Source: Hymenobacter plasmatis
GTDB lineage: Bacteria; Bacteroidota; Bacteroidia; Cytophagales; Hymenobacteraceae
NCBI RefSeq assembly: GCF_020711255.1
Contig: NZ_JAJFAW010000016.1
Location: 1-64,000 of the forward strand
Direction of reading: 5' to 3'
DNA length: 64,000 nucleotides
Within the stretch, counting starts at the first letter, position 1. Every line of letters starts with the position of its first letter. A program made the translations under genes and the position numbers. The notes under the pieces were generated by a model that saw only the letters and a program-made list of their open reading frames with translations, was not told the DNA's origin and made no database searches. Below, one piece after another: positions 52,193 through 61,210 of the stretch.

Positions 52193-54085
52193 TTATTCAA
52201 TCTCCGATTTCTGCTTCTGAAACAGCGCCTGGCCGCGCAGCAGCACGCGTAGGCTCTTGCGCTTGAGCGAAATGTGGGGAGCCATTTTGCCGTCGTCTTC
52301 GAGGCGGTTTTTGTAGGCGGTCAGAATGTCGCGGTAGGAGATAACGCCGCTCACCAGCGCTTTGCTGCCGGGGCTGAGGACGGGCAGCACGTCCACGTTT
52401 TCGCGGGCCATGCGCTCTACGGCGGTGCGGAGGGTGTCGGTGGCCAGTACGGTGGAGGAGCGGGGCTGCAGCAGGGCGCTGATGGGCGCGTGCTCATCGG
52501 CGTGCCAGCCGGCCAGGGCCACGGTGCTCACGATGCCGGCAAACGACCCGTCGGGGTTCACAATAACCAGATGTGGGCCGGTGCGCTCCGAGTCGCGCTC
52601 GGTCCATTCGCGCACTTCGCGGATGCTGTTGTCGGTGCTGATGGCCACCATGCCGTTTTGCAGCACGCGGCCTACGTTCACTTTGTCGAGCAAGTCGGGC
52701 TCGTAATCGACCGGCGTTTTCACGCCGCGGCGGGCAATTTTCTCGGTCATGATGGTATTGCCCATCAGCAGAAACGACACCAGATAAGCGCCGGTGCAGG
52801 CACCCAGCAGCGGCAGCAGCGCCTGCGCCTGGCCGGTGGACTCCACCGCGAAAACGATGGAGGTGAGCAGCGCCCGCGACGCGCCCGCAAACATGGCTGC
52901 CATGCCCACCAGCGCGGCCAGCGGTAGTACAATATCCGAAGCTGGAAAGAAGTGCTTAATGGCCACGCCCAACAGCGCACCCGTGGCCCCGCCAATGGTG
53001 AGCAACGGCGCCAGCGTGCCGCCCGACGTGCCGCTGCCCAGCGAGATAGCCCACGACGCAAACTTGAGCAAGCACAGCGACAGCAGCAAGCTCAGCGGCG
53101 CATTGCCCGACAGCACAGTGGTAATGTTCTCGTAGCCCACGCCCAGGGTGCGCGGCGCGAAGTAACCGATGCCGCCCACCGCCAGGCCGCCCAGTGCGGG
53201 CCACCAGGCCCAGTGAATGGGCAGCTTTTCGAAACTGTCTTCGATGAAATACACGATTTTGGTAATGACCACCGAGGCCAGGCCTACCAGCAGGCCGATG
53301 GCGCTGTAGGTGGCCAGGGCACCGTTGCTCGGGGCGAGCAGCGCGGGCATTTCAAACACCGGGCCTTGCTCGAACAGCAGGTGGTGGCCTGCCGCACCCG
53401 TGATGCAGGCCAATGCTACCGGCAACAGCGAGCGGGGCGAAAACTCAAACAGCAGCAGCTCAATGGCCAGAAACACAGCCGCGATGGGCGTGCCGAAAAT
53501 GGCCGACATGCCCGCCGTGGCGCCCGCCGCCAGCAGCACTTTGCGCTCGTGGTGGGTGATGTTGATGAGCTGGCCCAACGTGGAGCCCAACGCACCGCCC
53601 GTAGCAATAATGGGCCCCTCGGCGCCAAACGGGCCACCCGTGCCGATGGAAATGGCCGCCGACAGCGGCTTGAGGTACATAATGGACGGCTTGATGCGGC
53701 TCTGGTTGGTCAGAATTTGCTCCATGGCCTCGGGGATGCCGTGGCCGCGAATGGCCTTGGAGCCGTAAATGGCCATCAGGCTGACCAGCAGGCCGCCAAG
53801 GGCCGGCATCAAAATCACCCACAGGCCGAGGTGGTTAGTTGCCGGGCTGTGGTAGTTCAGCGCCAGTTCGCCATGAAAAACCAGGTTCGTGACCAGGTTG
53901 ATGAGGTAGACCAGCAGCCGGGCCACCAAGCTGATGGTAAGAGCTACTAGCACCGCCAGGGCCGAAATACGCACCAGTCGCTGCTTGTTGGGCGCCACGC
54001 GGGGCTGCACGCCGTCGTCGGCTAAAGTTGAATCGAGGGAGGGGGCAATGGGGATGCCGGCATGCGCAAGCGTGGGGTGTTTCAT
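52193..54085 (-). CDS. Clc chloride channel/transporter with CBS domains
   Basis: This 630-residue membrane protein is a Clc-family channel or H+/Cl- antiporter. The selectivity segments are present as GHGIPE (a variant of GSGIP), GPFGAEGP with the gating glutamate, and GTSGGTLAP. A C-terminal pair of CBS domains (about 470-600) should bind nucleotides and regulate it. The gating glutamate suggests a transporter rather than a simple channel, but the sequence does not prove it. Confidence 0.92.
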   Translation of the reverse strand: MKHPTLAHAGIPIAPSLDSTLADDGVQPRVAPNKQRLVRISALAVLVALTISLVARLLVYLINLVTNLVFHGELALNYHSPATNHLGLWVILMPALGGLLVSLMAIYGSKAIRGHGIPEAMEQILTNQSRIKPSIMYLKPLSAAISIGTGGPFGAEGPIIATGGALGSTLGQLINITHHERKVLLAAGATAGMSAIFGTPIAAVFLAIELLLFEFSPRSLLPVALACITGAAGHHLLFEQGPVFEMPALLAPSNGALATYSAIGLLVGLASVVITKIVYFIEDSFEKLPIHWAWWPALGGLAVGGIGYFAPRTLGVGYENITTVLSGNAPLSLLLSLCLLKFASWAISLGSGTSGGTLAPLLTIGGATGALLGVAIKHFFPASDIVLPLAALVGMAAMFAGASRALLTSIVFAVESTGQAQALLPLLGACTGAYLVSFLLMGNTIMTEKIARRGVKTPVDYEPDLLDKVNVGRVLQNGMVAISTDNSIREVREWTERDSERTGPHLVIVNPDGSFAGIVSTVALAGWHADEHAPISALLQPRSSTVLATDTLRTAVERMARENVDVLPVLSPGSKALVSGVISYRDILTAYKNRLEDDGKMAPHISLKRKSLRVLLRGQALFQKQKSEIE

Positions 54086-54223
54086 GGGTGACGCGTAAGT
54101 GGTAAAGCGGCTGCCCGGGAAGGGGCAGTTCGTCTATACGAACTTCGCGCAGGCAGGATGAGTGCCCGATGAAAGCAGGTCGTTGTGCGAATAAACCAAT
54201 TGGCAATTTGGAGGTTCGGCGCT

Positions 54224-55156
54224 TTAGTCCTGAATCGCTACCAATGGCACCTCAGGCTCGGCCACCGCTTTGGGCTTGCGGCTCACCAGCCACACGCCCA
54301 GGAAGATGAGCACGGCCTGCCCGGCCTTGCCCCAGGTGAGGTGGTCTTTGCCCAGACTCACGGCGATGAGTACGGCCAGTACCGGCTGCAGGTAGATGTA
54401 CACGCCCAGCAGGGCCGCAGAGGCGTACTTCAGGGCCCAGTTGTTAAGCAGGTAGGCCAGAATGGTGAGGAAGATGACCATGTAGCCGATTTCCAACCAG
54501 ATGTACAGCGGGAAGTGGCCGTAGTCGGCGGTGAGGGCCTCGCGCCAGCCAAAAGGCACCGCGATGAAGGCACCTACCAGGAAGATGCGCGCCAGCACCG
54601 TGAAGGCGTGGTACTTGCGCATCAAGGGCTGCACCAGCACCAGGTAGAGCCCAAAGACCGTGGCATTGGCCAGAATGAAAATGTTACCCAGCGTGGCGTG
54701 CGGGTAAATAGCCGCCTGCGCGTTGCGGCTCAGGATGAGCAAGCCCGCCCCGAAGGCGCCCACGGCAATGCCTAGTACGCGCGGCAGGGTGATTTTCTCA
54801 CTGAGCAAAATGGCCGAGGCAATGACCACCACAATGGGCGCGATGGTTTGCAGCAGCGAGGCGCTGATGGGCGAGGTCAGGTTCAGGCCCGAAAAAAACA
54901 GGAGCTGGTTGACGCCAATGCCGCAGATGCCGCAGGCAATGGCGCGCAGGTTGTCGGCCCGGCCCACCAGCTTATCCTGCGGGGCCACAATGCGGTGGAT
55001 GATGCCAAAGAACAGCGCCGCCCCCACGATGCGGAGCGTGACAATGCCAAACGGCCCCATGTAGCGCGGCATCACGTCTTTCGACAAGCTGTAGTTGGCG
55101 GCGTAGATGAGGGCGACGAAAAACAGCGCCGCGTGGACGCGGTAGGAATTGCGCAT
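54224..55156 (-). CDS. EamA/DMT-family transporter
   Basis: This 310-residue protein has about ten membrane helices and two EamA repeats (VALIYAANYSLSKDVMP near the start, YLEIGYMVIFLTILAYLLNNWALKYASAALLGVYIYLQPV in the second). The family exports or imports metabolites such as amino acids, nucleotide sugars or drugs. The substrate is not evident. The start is the ATG at 55156. Confidence 0.9.
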   Translation of the reverse strand: MRNSYRVHAALFFVALIYAANYSLSKDVMPRYMGPFGIVTLRIVGAALFFGIIHRIVAPQDKLVGRADNLRAIACGICGIGVNQLLFFSGLNLTSPISASLLQTIAPIVVVIASAILLSEKITLPRVLGIAVGAFGAGLLILSRNAQAAIYPHATLGNIFILANATVFGLYLVLVQPLMRKYHAFTVLARIFLVGAFIAVPFGWREALTADYGHFPLYIWLEIGYMVIFLTILAYLLNNWALKYASAALLGVYIYLQPVLAVLIAVSLGKDHLTWGKAGQAVLIFLGVWLVSRKPKAVAEPEVPLVAIQD

Positions 55157-55304
55157 AATAATTAATTCGGATAGCAGCGGCGGGAACCCACGGAACCAGG
55201 GGCCAACTTTGCGGCTGGCCCCGCGTGCCGCTAGAACTCGTTTCTATGACAAACGTTCTGACAAGCGAACCGCAAAGGTCGCGCTCCTAGCCTCGTCAAT
55301 TCCC

Positions 55305-56630
55305 ATGACCTCTCTTTTTCCCGACGAACCCGCCGCATTTACTCCCCAGCCTGGCCCCGGGCCCGACGCGCCCCTGGCCGAGCGCCAGCGCCCCCGCCGC
55401 TTGGCCGACTACGCCGGCCAGCAGCATTTGGTAGGGGAGAAGGGCGTGCTGCGCCGCTACCTCAACTCCGGCCGCCTGCCCAGCCTGATACTGTGGGGCC
55501 CGCCCGGCGTGGGCAAAACCACACTGGCGCACTTGCTGGCCTCGGAGCTGAAGCAGCCGTTTTCGGCGCTCTCGGCCATCAATGCGGGCGTGAAAGACGT
55601 GCGCGACGTGATTGAGAAGGCCAAGCGGCAGCGGGGCACGGTGCTGTTTATTGATGAAATTCACCGCTTTAGCAAGGCGCAGCAGGATGCTTTGCTCGGG
55701 GCCGTGGAGCAGGGTACCGTCACGCTGATTGGGGCTACTACTGAAAACCCTTCGTTTGAAGTTATCCCGGCCTTGCTCTCGCGTTGCCAAGTGTACGTGC
55801 TGGAGCCGCTGAGCGCGGAAACCCTGCGCGAGCTGGTGGCCAAAGCCTTGAAGGAAGACGAGGCCCTGAAGCAGAAAAAAGTGAAGCTGGCCGAAGACCA
55901 CGCCCTGCTGGCCCTGAGCGGGGGCGACGCCCGCAAGCTGCTTAACCTGCTGGAAATTGTGGTGCAAAGCACGCCGCCGGATAAAAAAGGCGTGGTCACT
56001 ATCACGGATGCGGTGGTGCAGGAGGTAGCCCAACGCCCGCTGGCCAAGTACGACAAGGGCGGCGAAATGCACTACGACGTCATTTCGGCCTTTATCAAAA
56101 GCATGCGCGGCTCCGACCCCAATGCCGCGCTCTACTACCTTGCCGTGATGCTGGAAGGCGGCGAAGACGTGAAGTTCATCGCCCGCCGCATGCTCATTCT
56201 GGCCTCCGAAGACATCGGCAACGCCAACCCCAACGCCCTGATGCTGGCCACGAGCTGCTTTCAGGCCTGCACGGTCATCGGCCTGCCGGAGTCGGATTTG
56301 ATTCTGGCCCAAACCGTTGTTTACCTGGCTACTTCGGTAAAAAGCAACGCCTCCTATATGGCCATTCGGGCGGCGCAGGCCGAGGTAAAAGCTAATGGTG
56401 TGTACCCCGTGCCGGTGCCGCTGCGCAACGCCCACACGCGCCTGATGAAGCAGCTCGGCTACGGCAAGGAGTACGCCTACTCGCACAACGGCGAGGGCAA
56501 TTTTGAGGAGCAAGAGTTTCTGCCCGATGCGCTGAGCGGCACCCGTTTCTACGAGCCGGGCCTGAATCCAAGCGAGCAGAAAATCCAGGAGCGTCTGCGC
56601 AGCTGGTGGGGCGAGAAGTACGGGTATTAG
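55305..56630 (+). CDS. rarA: RarA/MgsA, replication-associated AAA+ ATPase
   Basis: This 441-residue ATPase helps rescue stalled replication forks. It has RPRRLADYAGQQHLVG at the N-terminus, Walker A GPPGVGKTT, Walker B LFIDEIHRF, the sensor region IGATTENPSFE and the C-terminal MgsA domain (FIKSMRGSDPNAALYYLAVML, LASEDIGNANP). I start it at the ATG at 55305 because the open upstream stretch looks non-coding. Confidence 0.94.
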   Translation: MTSLFPDEPAAFTPQPGPGPDAPLAERQRPRRLADYAGQQHLVGEKGVLRRYLNSGRLPSLILWGPPGVGKTTLAHLLASELKQPFSALSAINAGVKDVRDVIEKAKRQRGTVLFIDEIHRFSKAQQDALLGAVEQGTVTLIGATTENPSFEVIPALLSRCQVYVLEPLSAETLRELVAKALKEDEALKQKKVKLAEDHALLALSGGDARKLLNLLEIVVQSTPPDKKGVVTITDAVVQEVAQRPLAKYDKGGEMHYDVISAFIKSMRGSDPNAALYYLAVMLEGGEDVKFIARRMLILASEDIGNANPNALMLATSCFQACTVIGLPESDLILAQTVVYLATSVKSNASYMAIRAAQAEVKANGVYPVPVPLRNAHTRLMKQLGYGKEYAYSHNGEGNFEEQEFLPDALSGTRFYEPGLNPSEQKIQERLRSWWGEKYGY

Positions 56631-56651
56631 CCCAACGTCATGCCGAGCCCG

Positions 56652-56742
56652 TCTGTCATGCAGAGCGCAGCGAAGCACCTTCTCACGCCTCAACGATTCG
56701 TTCTAACCTGAGAAGATGCTTCGCTGCGCTCTGCATGACAGA
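56652..56742. repeat. Palindromic element, copy 6
   Basis: 34-base arms (56652-56685 and 56709-56742), one mismatch, of the GCAGAGCGCAGCGAAGC subtype, with a CAACGATTCG loop. GTCATGCCGAGC just upstream (56639-56650) may be another fragment. It lies between rarA and sppA. Confidence 0.9.
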
Positions 56743-56895
56743 TGGCGCGAGCGAAACGGCAGGCGCCAGGCACTAAGCAGTTTATAGCTAGCTCAATTTC
56801 GAAACCCGGGCTGTTTTTGGATAGGATTTAAAAAAGCAGCGACAGCAGTTCTGCGTCCTTACTTTTACAAACCTAATTTCTGTAATATAAACGAC

Positions 56896-58668
56896 ATGCG
56901 TCAATTCTTTAAATACGTGCTGGCCACCCTCGTGGGCTTGGTGGCGTTCTGCTTCCTGGGCTTTGTGCTGCTGGCCGCCATCATTGGGGCCGCCAGCACG
57001 GCCGACCGCAAGGTAATCGCCGCCAATTCGGTGCTGGAGTTGAAGCTCAACGAGCCGCTCTCGGAGCGGGGGCGCGACAGCAAGTTTAATTTCTTTGGGG
57101 GCAACAACTCCTCCACGGGGCTGGTGAGCCTGAAGCAGGCCATACGCCGGGCCAAAACCGACGGCGACATCAAGGGTATTCTCCTGAACCTCGACATTGT
57201 GCAGGGCGGCATGGCTTCGATGGAAGAGGTGCGCAACGAGCTGCTCAACTTCAAGAAGTCGGGCAAGTTCATCGTGGCCTACCATGAAGTGTGCTCGGAG
57301 AAGGCCTTCTACCTCTCGTCGGTGGCCAATGAAATCTACCTGCACCCGCAAGGGACGCTGGAGTTCAACGGCTTGAGCACGGAGGTGCTGTTCTACAAGC
57401 GGCTGTTCGACAAGGCCGGCATTGAGCCGTACATCTTCCGCGTGGGTTCTTTCAAAAGCGCGGTTGAGCCGTTTTTCCGCGAGAACTTCTCCGATTCGGC
57501 CCGCTACCAAACCGTGTCGTTCCTGAACGCCATCAACAACCACATGATTGGGCAGGTAGCCGCCACCCGCGGCATTGCCCCGGCGCGCCTCAAGGTTATC
57601 AGCGACTCGATGCTGGTGCACAACGCCTCCGATGCCCTGCGCCTGAAGATGGTAACCAAGCTCGGCTACTTCGATGAAGTGCAGGACTACATGCGCGGCA
57701 AACTGGGTTTGAGCAGCAAGAAAAAGCCCAACCTGGTGAGCCTGCACGACTACTTCGACGAAGACCAGGCCGATGAAAACGAAGGCAAAACCAGCGGCAA
57801 CCGCATTGCCGTGATTTATGCCGAAGGCGACATCGTGACCGGCAAAGGCAGCGACGACAACATCGGCAGCGACAAGTTTGCCGAAGCCATCCGCAAGGCC
57901 CGGCTCGACGATAAGGTGAAGGCTGTGGTGCTGCGCATCAACTCGCCCGGCGGCTCGGCCTTGGCCTCCGACATTATCTACCGCGAGGTGCTGCTCACCA
58001 AGAAGGTGAAGCCGATTATTGCGTCGATGTCGGACGTGGCGGCGTCGGGCGGCTACTACATTGCCATGGCCTGCGACACCATTGTGGCCCACCCCAACAG
58101 CATCACGGGTTCCATTGGTGTGTTTGGCGTGCTGCCCAACATCCAGCCCATGCTGGCCAACAAGCTCGGCATCACCGTGGACCGCGTCACCACCGGCAAG
58201 TTCTCGGACCTGCCCACCATCACGCGCCCGCTCTCGGACTTTGAGAAGCGCACGCTGCAGCACGAAGTCGACCACATCTACGCCGATTTCACCACCAAGG
58301 CGGCCCTGGGCCGGCACATGCCCGTGGCGCGCCTGCGCCGCCTGGCGTCGGGCCGCGTCTGGAGCGGGGTCGAAGCCAAGAACAACGGCCTCGTGGACGT
58401 GCTGGGCGACTACACCGACGCCGTGAAAATAGCCGCCGCCCGCGCCCACATCAAGGCCGACGACTTCCGGGTGCAGCGCTTGCCCCGCCGCAAAACCGAG
58501 TTGGAACGCCTGCTCAACATGGTTGGGGCCGGCGATGACGAAGAAGCCCAAACCAAGGCCCTGCAAACCCAGTTGGGCCCGCTCTACCCGGCTTATGCGC
58601 AGTACCAGCAGCTCATGCACATGCGCGGCGTGCAGGCCCGGCTGCCCTATGAATTCGATTTGCAATAA
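56896..58668 (+). CDS. sppA: SppA, signal peptide peptidase (67K type)
   Basis: This 590-residue serine protease digests cleaved signal peptides in the membrane. It has an N-terminal membrane helix (about 8-32) and two tandem SppA/ClpP-fold domains. The catalytic Lys is in the first domain (VGSFKSAVEPFF, about residue 194), and the nucleophile Ser in the second (MSDVAASGGYYIAMA, about residue 383) after the NSPGGSAL motif. The layout matches SppA 67K. It is followed by punA after 31 bases. Confidence 0.94.
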   Translation: MRQFFKYVLATLVGLVAFCFLGFVLLAAIIGAASTADRKVIAANSVLELKLNEPLSERGRDSKFNFFGGNNSSTGLVSLKQAIRRAKTDGDIKGILLNLDIVQGGMASMEEVRNELLNFKKSGKFIVAYHEVCSEKAFYLSSVANEIYLHPQGTLEFNGLSTEVLFYKRLFDKAGIEPYIFRVGSFKSAVEPFFRENFSDSARYQTVSFLNAINNHMIGQVAATRGIAPARLKVISDSMLVHNASDALRLKMVTKLGYFDEVQDYMRGKLGLSSKKKPNLVSLHDYFDEDQADENEGKTSGNRIAVIYAEGDIVTGKGSDDNIGSDKFAEAIRKARLDDKVKAVVLRINSPGGSALASDIIYREVLLTKKVKPIIASMSDVAASGGYYIAMACDTIVAHPNSITGSIGVFGVLPNIQPMLANKLGITVDRVTTGKFSDLPTITRPLSDFEKRTLQHEVDHIYADFTTKAALGRHMPVARLRRLASGRVWSGVEAKNNGLVDVLGDYTDAVKIAAARAHIKADDFRVQRLPRRKTELERLLNMVGAGDDEEAQTKALQTQLGPLYPAYAQYQQLMHMRGVQARLPYEFDLQ

Positions 58669-58699
58669 ACTCTTTCAACTGCCCGACTCCCAGCCCTAA

Positions 58700-59527
58700 A
58701 TGCTCCATATGCAGCAACTGCGCGAGGCTACCGTTTACATCGAAGCCTACGCGCCCAATTTTCGCCCCGATATCGGCATCATCCTCGGTACGGGGCTCGG
58801 CGCGCTGGCCCGGGAAGTAGAAGTGCAGCACAGCATCAGCTACGCCAACATCCCGCACTTCCCGCTTTCGACCGTAGAAAGCCACGCCGGCCGGCTGCTG
58901 CTGGGCCGTCTGGGCGGCAAAAACGTGGCCGTGCTGCAAGGCCGCTTTCACTACTACGAGCGCTACACCATGGAGCAGGTGGTGCTGCCGGTGCGGGTGC
59001 TGAAGATGCTGGGCATCAAGCAGCTGGTAGTAAGTAATGCCGCGGGCGGACTCAACCCCGACTTCAATATTGCCGACCTGATGCTGATAGACGACCATAT
59101 CAATCTGCAGCCCACCAACCCGCTCATCGGCCCGAACCACGACGAGCTGGGCCCGCGCTTCCCGGACATGTTTGCCGCCTACGACCACGGCCTGCTGGCC
59201 CACGCCGAAGCCGCCGCCCAGGAGTTGGGCCAGGCTGCTACCACCCGGCGCGGCGTGTACGTGAGCGTGCCCGGCCCCATGCTCGAAACTCCGGCCGAGT
59301 ACCGCTACCTGCGCATCATCGGGGCCGATGCGGTGGGCATGAGCACCGTGCCCGAGGTAATTGCGGCCCGCCACCTGGGCTTGCCCGTGCTGGCCGTGTC
59401 GGTCATCACCGATTTGTGCTCGCCGGGGCACCTCAAGCCGGTGGTGCTGGCCGATATTTTTGCCGCTGCCGCCAAGGCCGAGCCGCGCCTTACGGCGTTG
59501 GTAAAGGCCGTAATCGAAAAGATGTAG
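58700..59527 (+). CDS. punA: Purine nucleoside phosphorylase I
   Basis: This 275-residue enzyme splits purine nucleosides with phosphate. It shows the trimeric PNP motifs GIILGTGLGALA, VESHAGRLLLGRLGG, VVSNAAGGLNPDF, DHINLQPTNPLIG, GVYVSVPGPMLETPAEYR and ADAVGMSTVPEVIAARH. The length is normal. Starts at 58700 (MLHMQQ) or 58709 (MQQLRE) are equally possible. It is the second gene of an operon with sppA, with a terminator after it. Confidence 0.95.
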   Translation: MLHMQQLREATVYIEAYAPNFRPDIGIILGTGLGALAREVEVQHSISYANIPHFPLSTVESHAGRLLLGRLGGKNVAVLQGRFHYYERYTMEQVVLPVRVLKMLGIKQLVVSNAAGGLNPDFNIADLMLIDDHINLQPTNPLIGPNHDELGPRFPDMFAAYDHGLLAHAEAAAQELGQAATTRRGVYVSVPGPMLETPAEYRYLRIIGADAVGMSTVPEVIAARHLGLPVLAVSVITDLCSPGHLKPVVLADIFAAAAKAEPRLTALVKAVIEKM

Positions 59528-59587
59528 CCGTTGAGCTAATTATTGACCTGAGTTCAATTCAAGGTTAGCTCAATTTGGTGTCAGGAG

Positions 59588-59624
59588 AAAAAAAAGGCCA
59601 TTGCAGATAGCAATGGCCTTTTTG
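59588..59624. terminator. Bidirectional terminator after punA
   Basis: AAGGCCATTGC/GCAATGGCCTT with A- and T-runs lies between punA and the convergent lipoprotein gene. Confidence 0.85.
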
Positions 59625-59643
59625 TTGAGCAGAAAACAGGAGC

Positions 59644-60081
59644 TTACGGCTGGGCCGAAAACACCAGTTCTTCGGTTTGGCTGGATTTGTTGGTAAAGCT
59701 GTAACGCAACTCGGTTGCCTTCAGACTTGTCAGGGTGTAGTCGGTGCTGGCGCCCTTTTGGTCGGTGAAATGCAACACGGTATTGTTGTTATTGAGCGCC
59801 CAGGTTCCGTTGTAGGTGGTGTTGTCAGCCAGGAGCTTTTGCGTGTAGGTGCCATCGGCTCGGAACGTGAGCGAATACCGGTCTTTTATACCAGTACCGC
59901 TGCTCGCTACCTGGCCATTTTGGCGAATTTCATCGAGGCGCCAGCTGCCCGTAGTTATTTGCTGCGAGGAGGATGTTTGGGTCTGAGCAGTGGGGGCGTC
60001 TTTTTTGGAGCAGCTACTCAGGCTGAGGCCAGCCAGCCCAAAGAGGAGTAGAAAAAGCGGAGCGCGGAAAGTGGAAATCAT
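59644..60081 (-). CDS. Lipocalin-like lipoprotein
   Basis: This 145-residue protein has a signal peptide with lipobox LSLSSC and a mature domain that looks like the small lipocalin-like (DUF4923/DUF5004-type) barrels of Bacteroidota. The pieces are TGSWRLDEIRQNG, YSLTFRADGTYTQKLLA, YNGTWALNNNNTVLHF and ATELRYSF. The ligand is unknown. The ATG at 60081 starts the signal peptide. Confidence 0.75.
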   Translation of the reverse strand: MISTFRAPLFLLLFGLAGLSLSSCSKKDAPTAQTQTSSSQQITTGSWRLDEIRQNGQVASSGTGIKDRYSLTFRADGTYTQKLLADNTTYNGTWALNNNNTVLHFTDQKGASTDYTLTSLKATELRYSFTNKSSQTEELVFSAQP

Positions 60082-60162
60082 GTAGAGCACAGAAAGTGAA
60101 AAGATGCTGTGATGACCCACTTTTTGGGCTTCACGTTGCAAGCAACGCAATTAAAAAATCAC

Positions 60163-61020
60163 TTATTTAATTATTTTAGTAATATGGGTGCCGCTCAGCA
60201 CCGAGAAGATGCCAACGCCGCCCTGCACGTTGCTGTAGATGGCTGAGGGCTGGGCAAACGGGTTGCCGTTGGCCCCGCGGGCATCGCGAATCGACTGGCG
60301 GAAACGGAAGAAGGCCGCATCGGTGTGGTAGAGGGTGGCCGTGACGGTATCGCCGCTGAGAAAGCGATAGGTGGTGCCCACCACAAACGGCTTGCCGTTG
60401 AGTAGCCGGTCCTCGATGGAGTTATCTACTTCGGGCCGCTTTAGCAGGGCGCCTTTGGCCGGGTTGCCTTTGTGCAGCTGCAGGCGGTAGCAGTCATCGT
60501 CCGTGGGCGGGTCGTGGAAGCTAGTGAGGAAATAAGCCTTGCGCTCGGCCCCGGTTTTGTCGTTGAACTTGTATTCCACCGAATCGATGGGCACGGGCGG
60601 GAGCATGGTGGTGGTGCTCGTGACGTGGCGGCCCTGAGTGTCGCGCACGTCAAGCTTAAACACGTCGCCGGGGCGGGCCACCAACGGGTCGCGCCCAATG
60701 TGGGAGTGGAATTTCTGGCCCGAGCTGGTGTCTACCAGGGCGGCGTAATTGGGCTTGAAGGGCAGCGGCACCACGGTGCCGTTGGGCATGGTGAGGCTCA
60801 CGGTAACGTCGGTGGGCACCTGCGGCAATGCCGCGCTCAGGTACGGCACCGAGGTGGTGACGGCCAGGCTCGGCACCTGGCCCGGCTCCAGGTAGCACTC
60901 CACCACCAGTTCGGCCGAGTAGCTAGGCAGCGCCACGTCGATGTTGTTCTGCAGCTTGCCACACCCAGCCAATGCCAGGAAGGCGAGGATGTAAACAGCA
61001 GATTTATTTATGGTTATCAT
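60163..61020 (-). CDS. DUF4249 lipoprotein
   Basis: This 285-residue protein has lipobox LALAGC and the DUF4249 layout: LVVECYLEPGQVPSLAVTTSVPYL, then PPVPIDSVEYKFND, and a late KPFVVGTTYRFLSGDTV. DUF4249 proteins are encoded with TonB-dependent receptors in Bacteroidota, but their role is not settled. It is the second gene after the receptor, separated by about 190 bases that include a palindromic element. Confidence 0.83.
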   Translation of the reverse strand: MITINKSAVYILAFLALAGCGKLQNNIDVALPSYSAELVVECYLEPGQVPSLAVTTSVPYLSAALPQVPTDVTVSLTMPNGTVVPLPFKPNYAALVDTSSGQKFHSHIGRDPLVARPGDVFKLDVRDTQGRHVTSTTTMLPPVPIDSVEYKFNDKTGAERKAYFLTSFHDPPTDDDCYRLQLHKGNPAKGALLKRPEVDNSIEDRLLNGKPFVVGTTYRFLSGDTVTATLYHTDAAFFRFRQSIRDARGANGNPFAQPSAIYSNVQGGVGIFSVLSGTHITKIIK

Positions 61021-61080
61021 AATGGGGATGTTCAGCAGTTTTTATAGGCTGAGCTGCTATGATGCTAAGTAGCGTCGTTG

Positions 61081-61169
61081 CCTGTCATGCAGAGCGCAGC
61101 GAAGCATCTTATCCCCGTTGCACGATTCGTTCTAACCTGATAAGATGCTTCCTGCGTCAGCATGGCAGG
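61081..61169. repeat. Palindromic element, copy 7 (hybrid arms)
   Basis: Left arm 61081-61113 is of the GCAGAGCGCAGCGAAGC subtype; right arm 61139-61169 is of the CTTCCTGCGTCAGC subtype. The loop carries ACGATTCGTTCTAACC as in copy 6. It lies between the receptor and DUF4249 genes. Confidence 0.88.
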
Positions 61170-61210
61170 CGGTGTGGGAGAATGACAGTTAACTGTGCTC
61201 TGCATTACCA

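Noticed and set aside
24824-55175. TTAATTCGGATAGCA occurs near both 24824 and 55160
   Set aside because: One 15-base match between two places in 64 kb is about what chance predicts, and flanks differ.
55204-55211. CAACTTTG as a promoter for rarA
   Set aside because: It lacks the leading T of the box and lies 93 bases from the start, so support is too weak to annotate.
56788-58665. A 625-codon open frame on the minus strand opposite sppA
   Set aside because: It is the mirror of the sppA coding sequence. Its translation is rich in His, Val, Gly and Ala without motifs, and sppA has all catalytic motifs.
27619-61169. CRISPR array as explanation of the repeated GTCATGC units
   Set aside because: The copies are kilobases apart, each is a full palindrome, and there are no regular spacers or cas genes.
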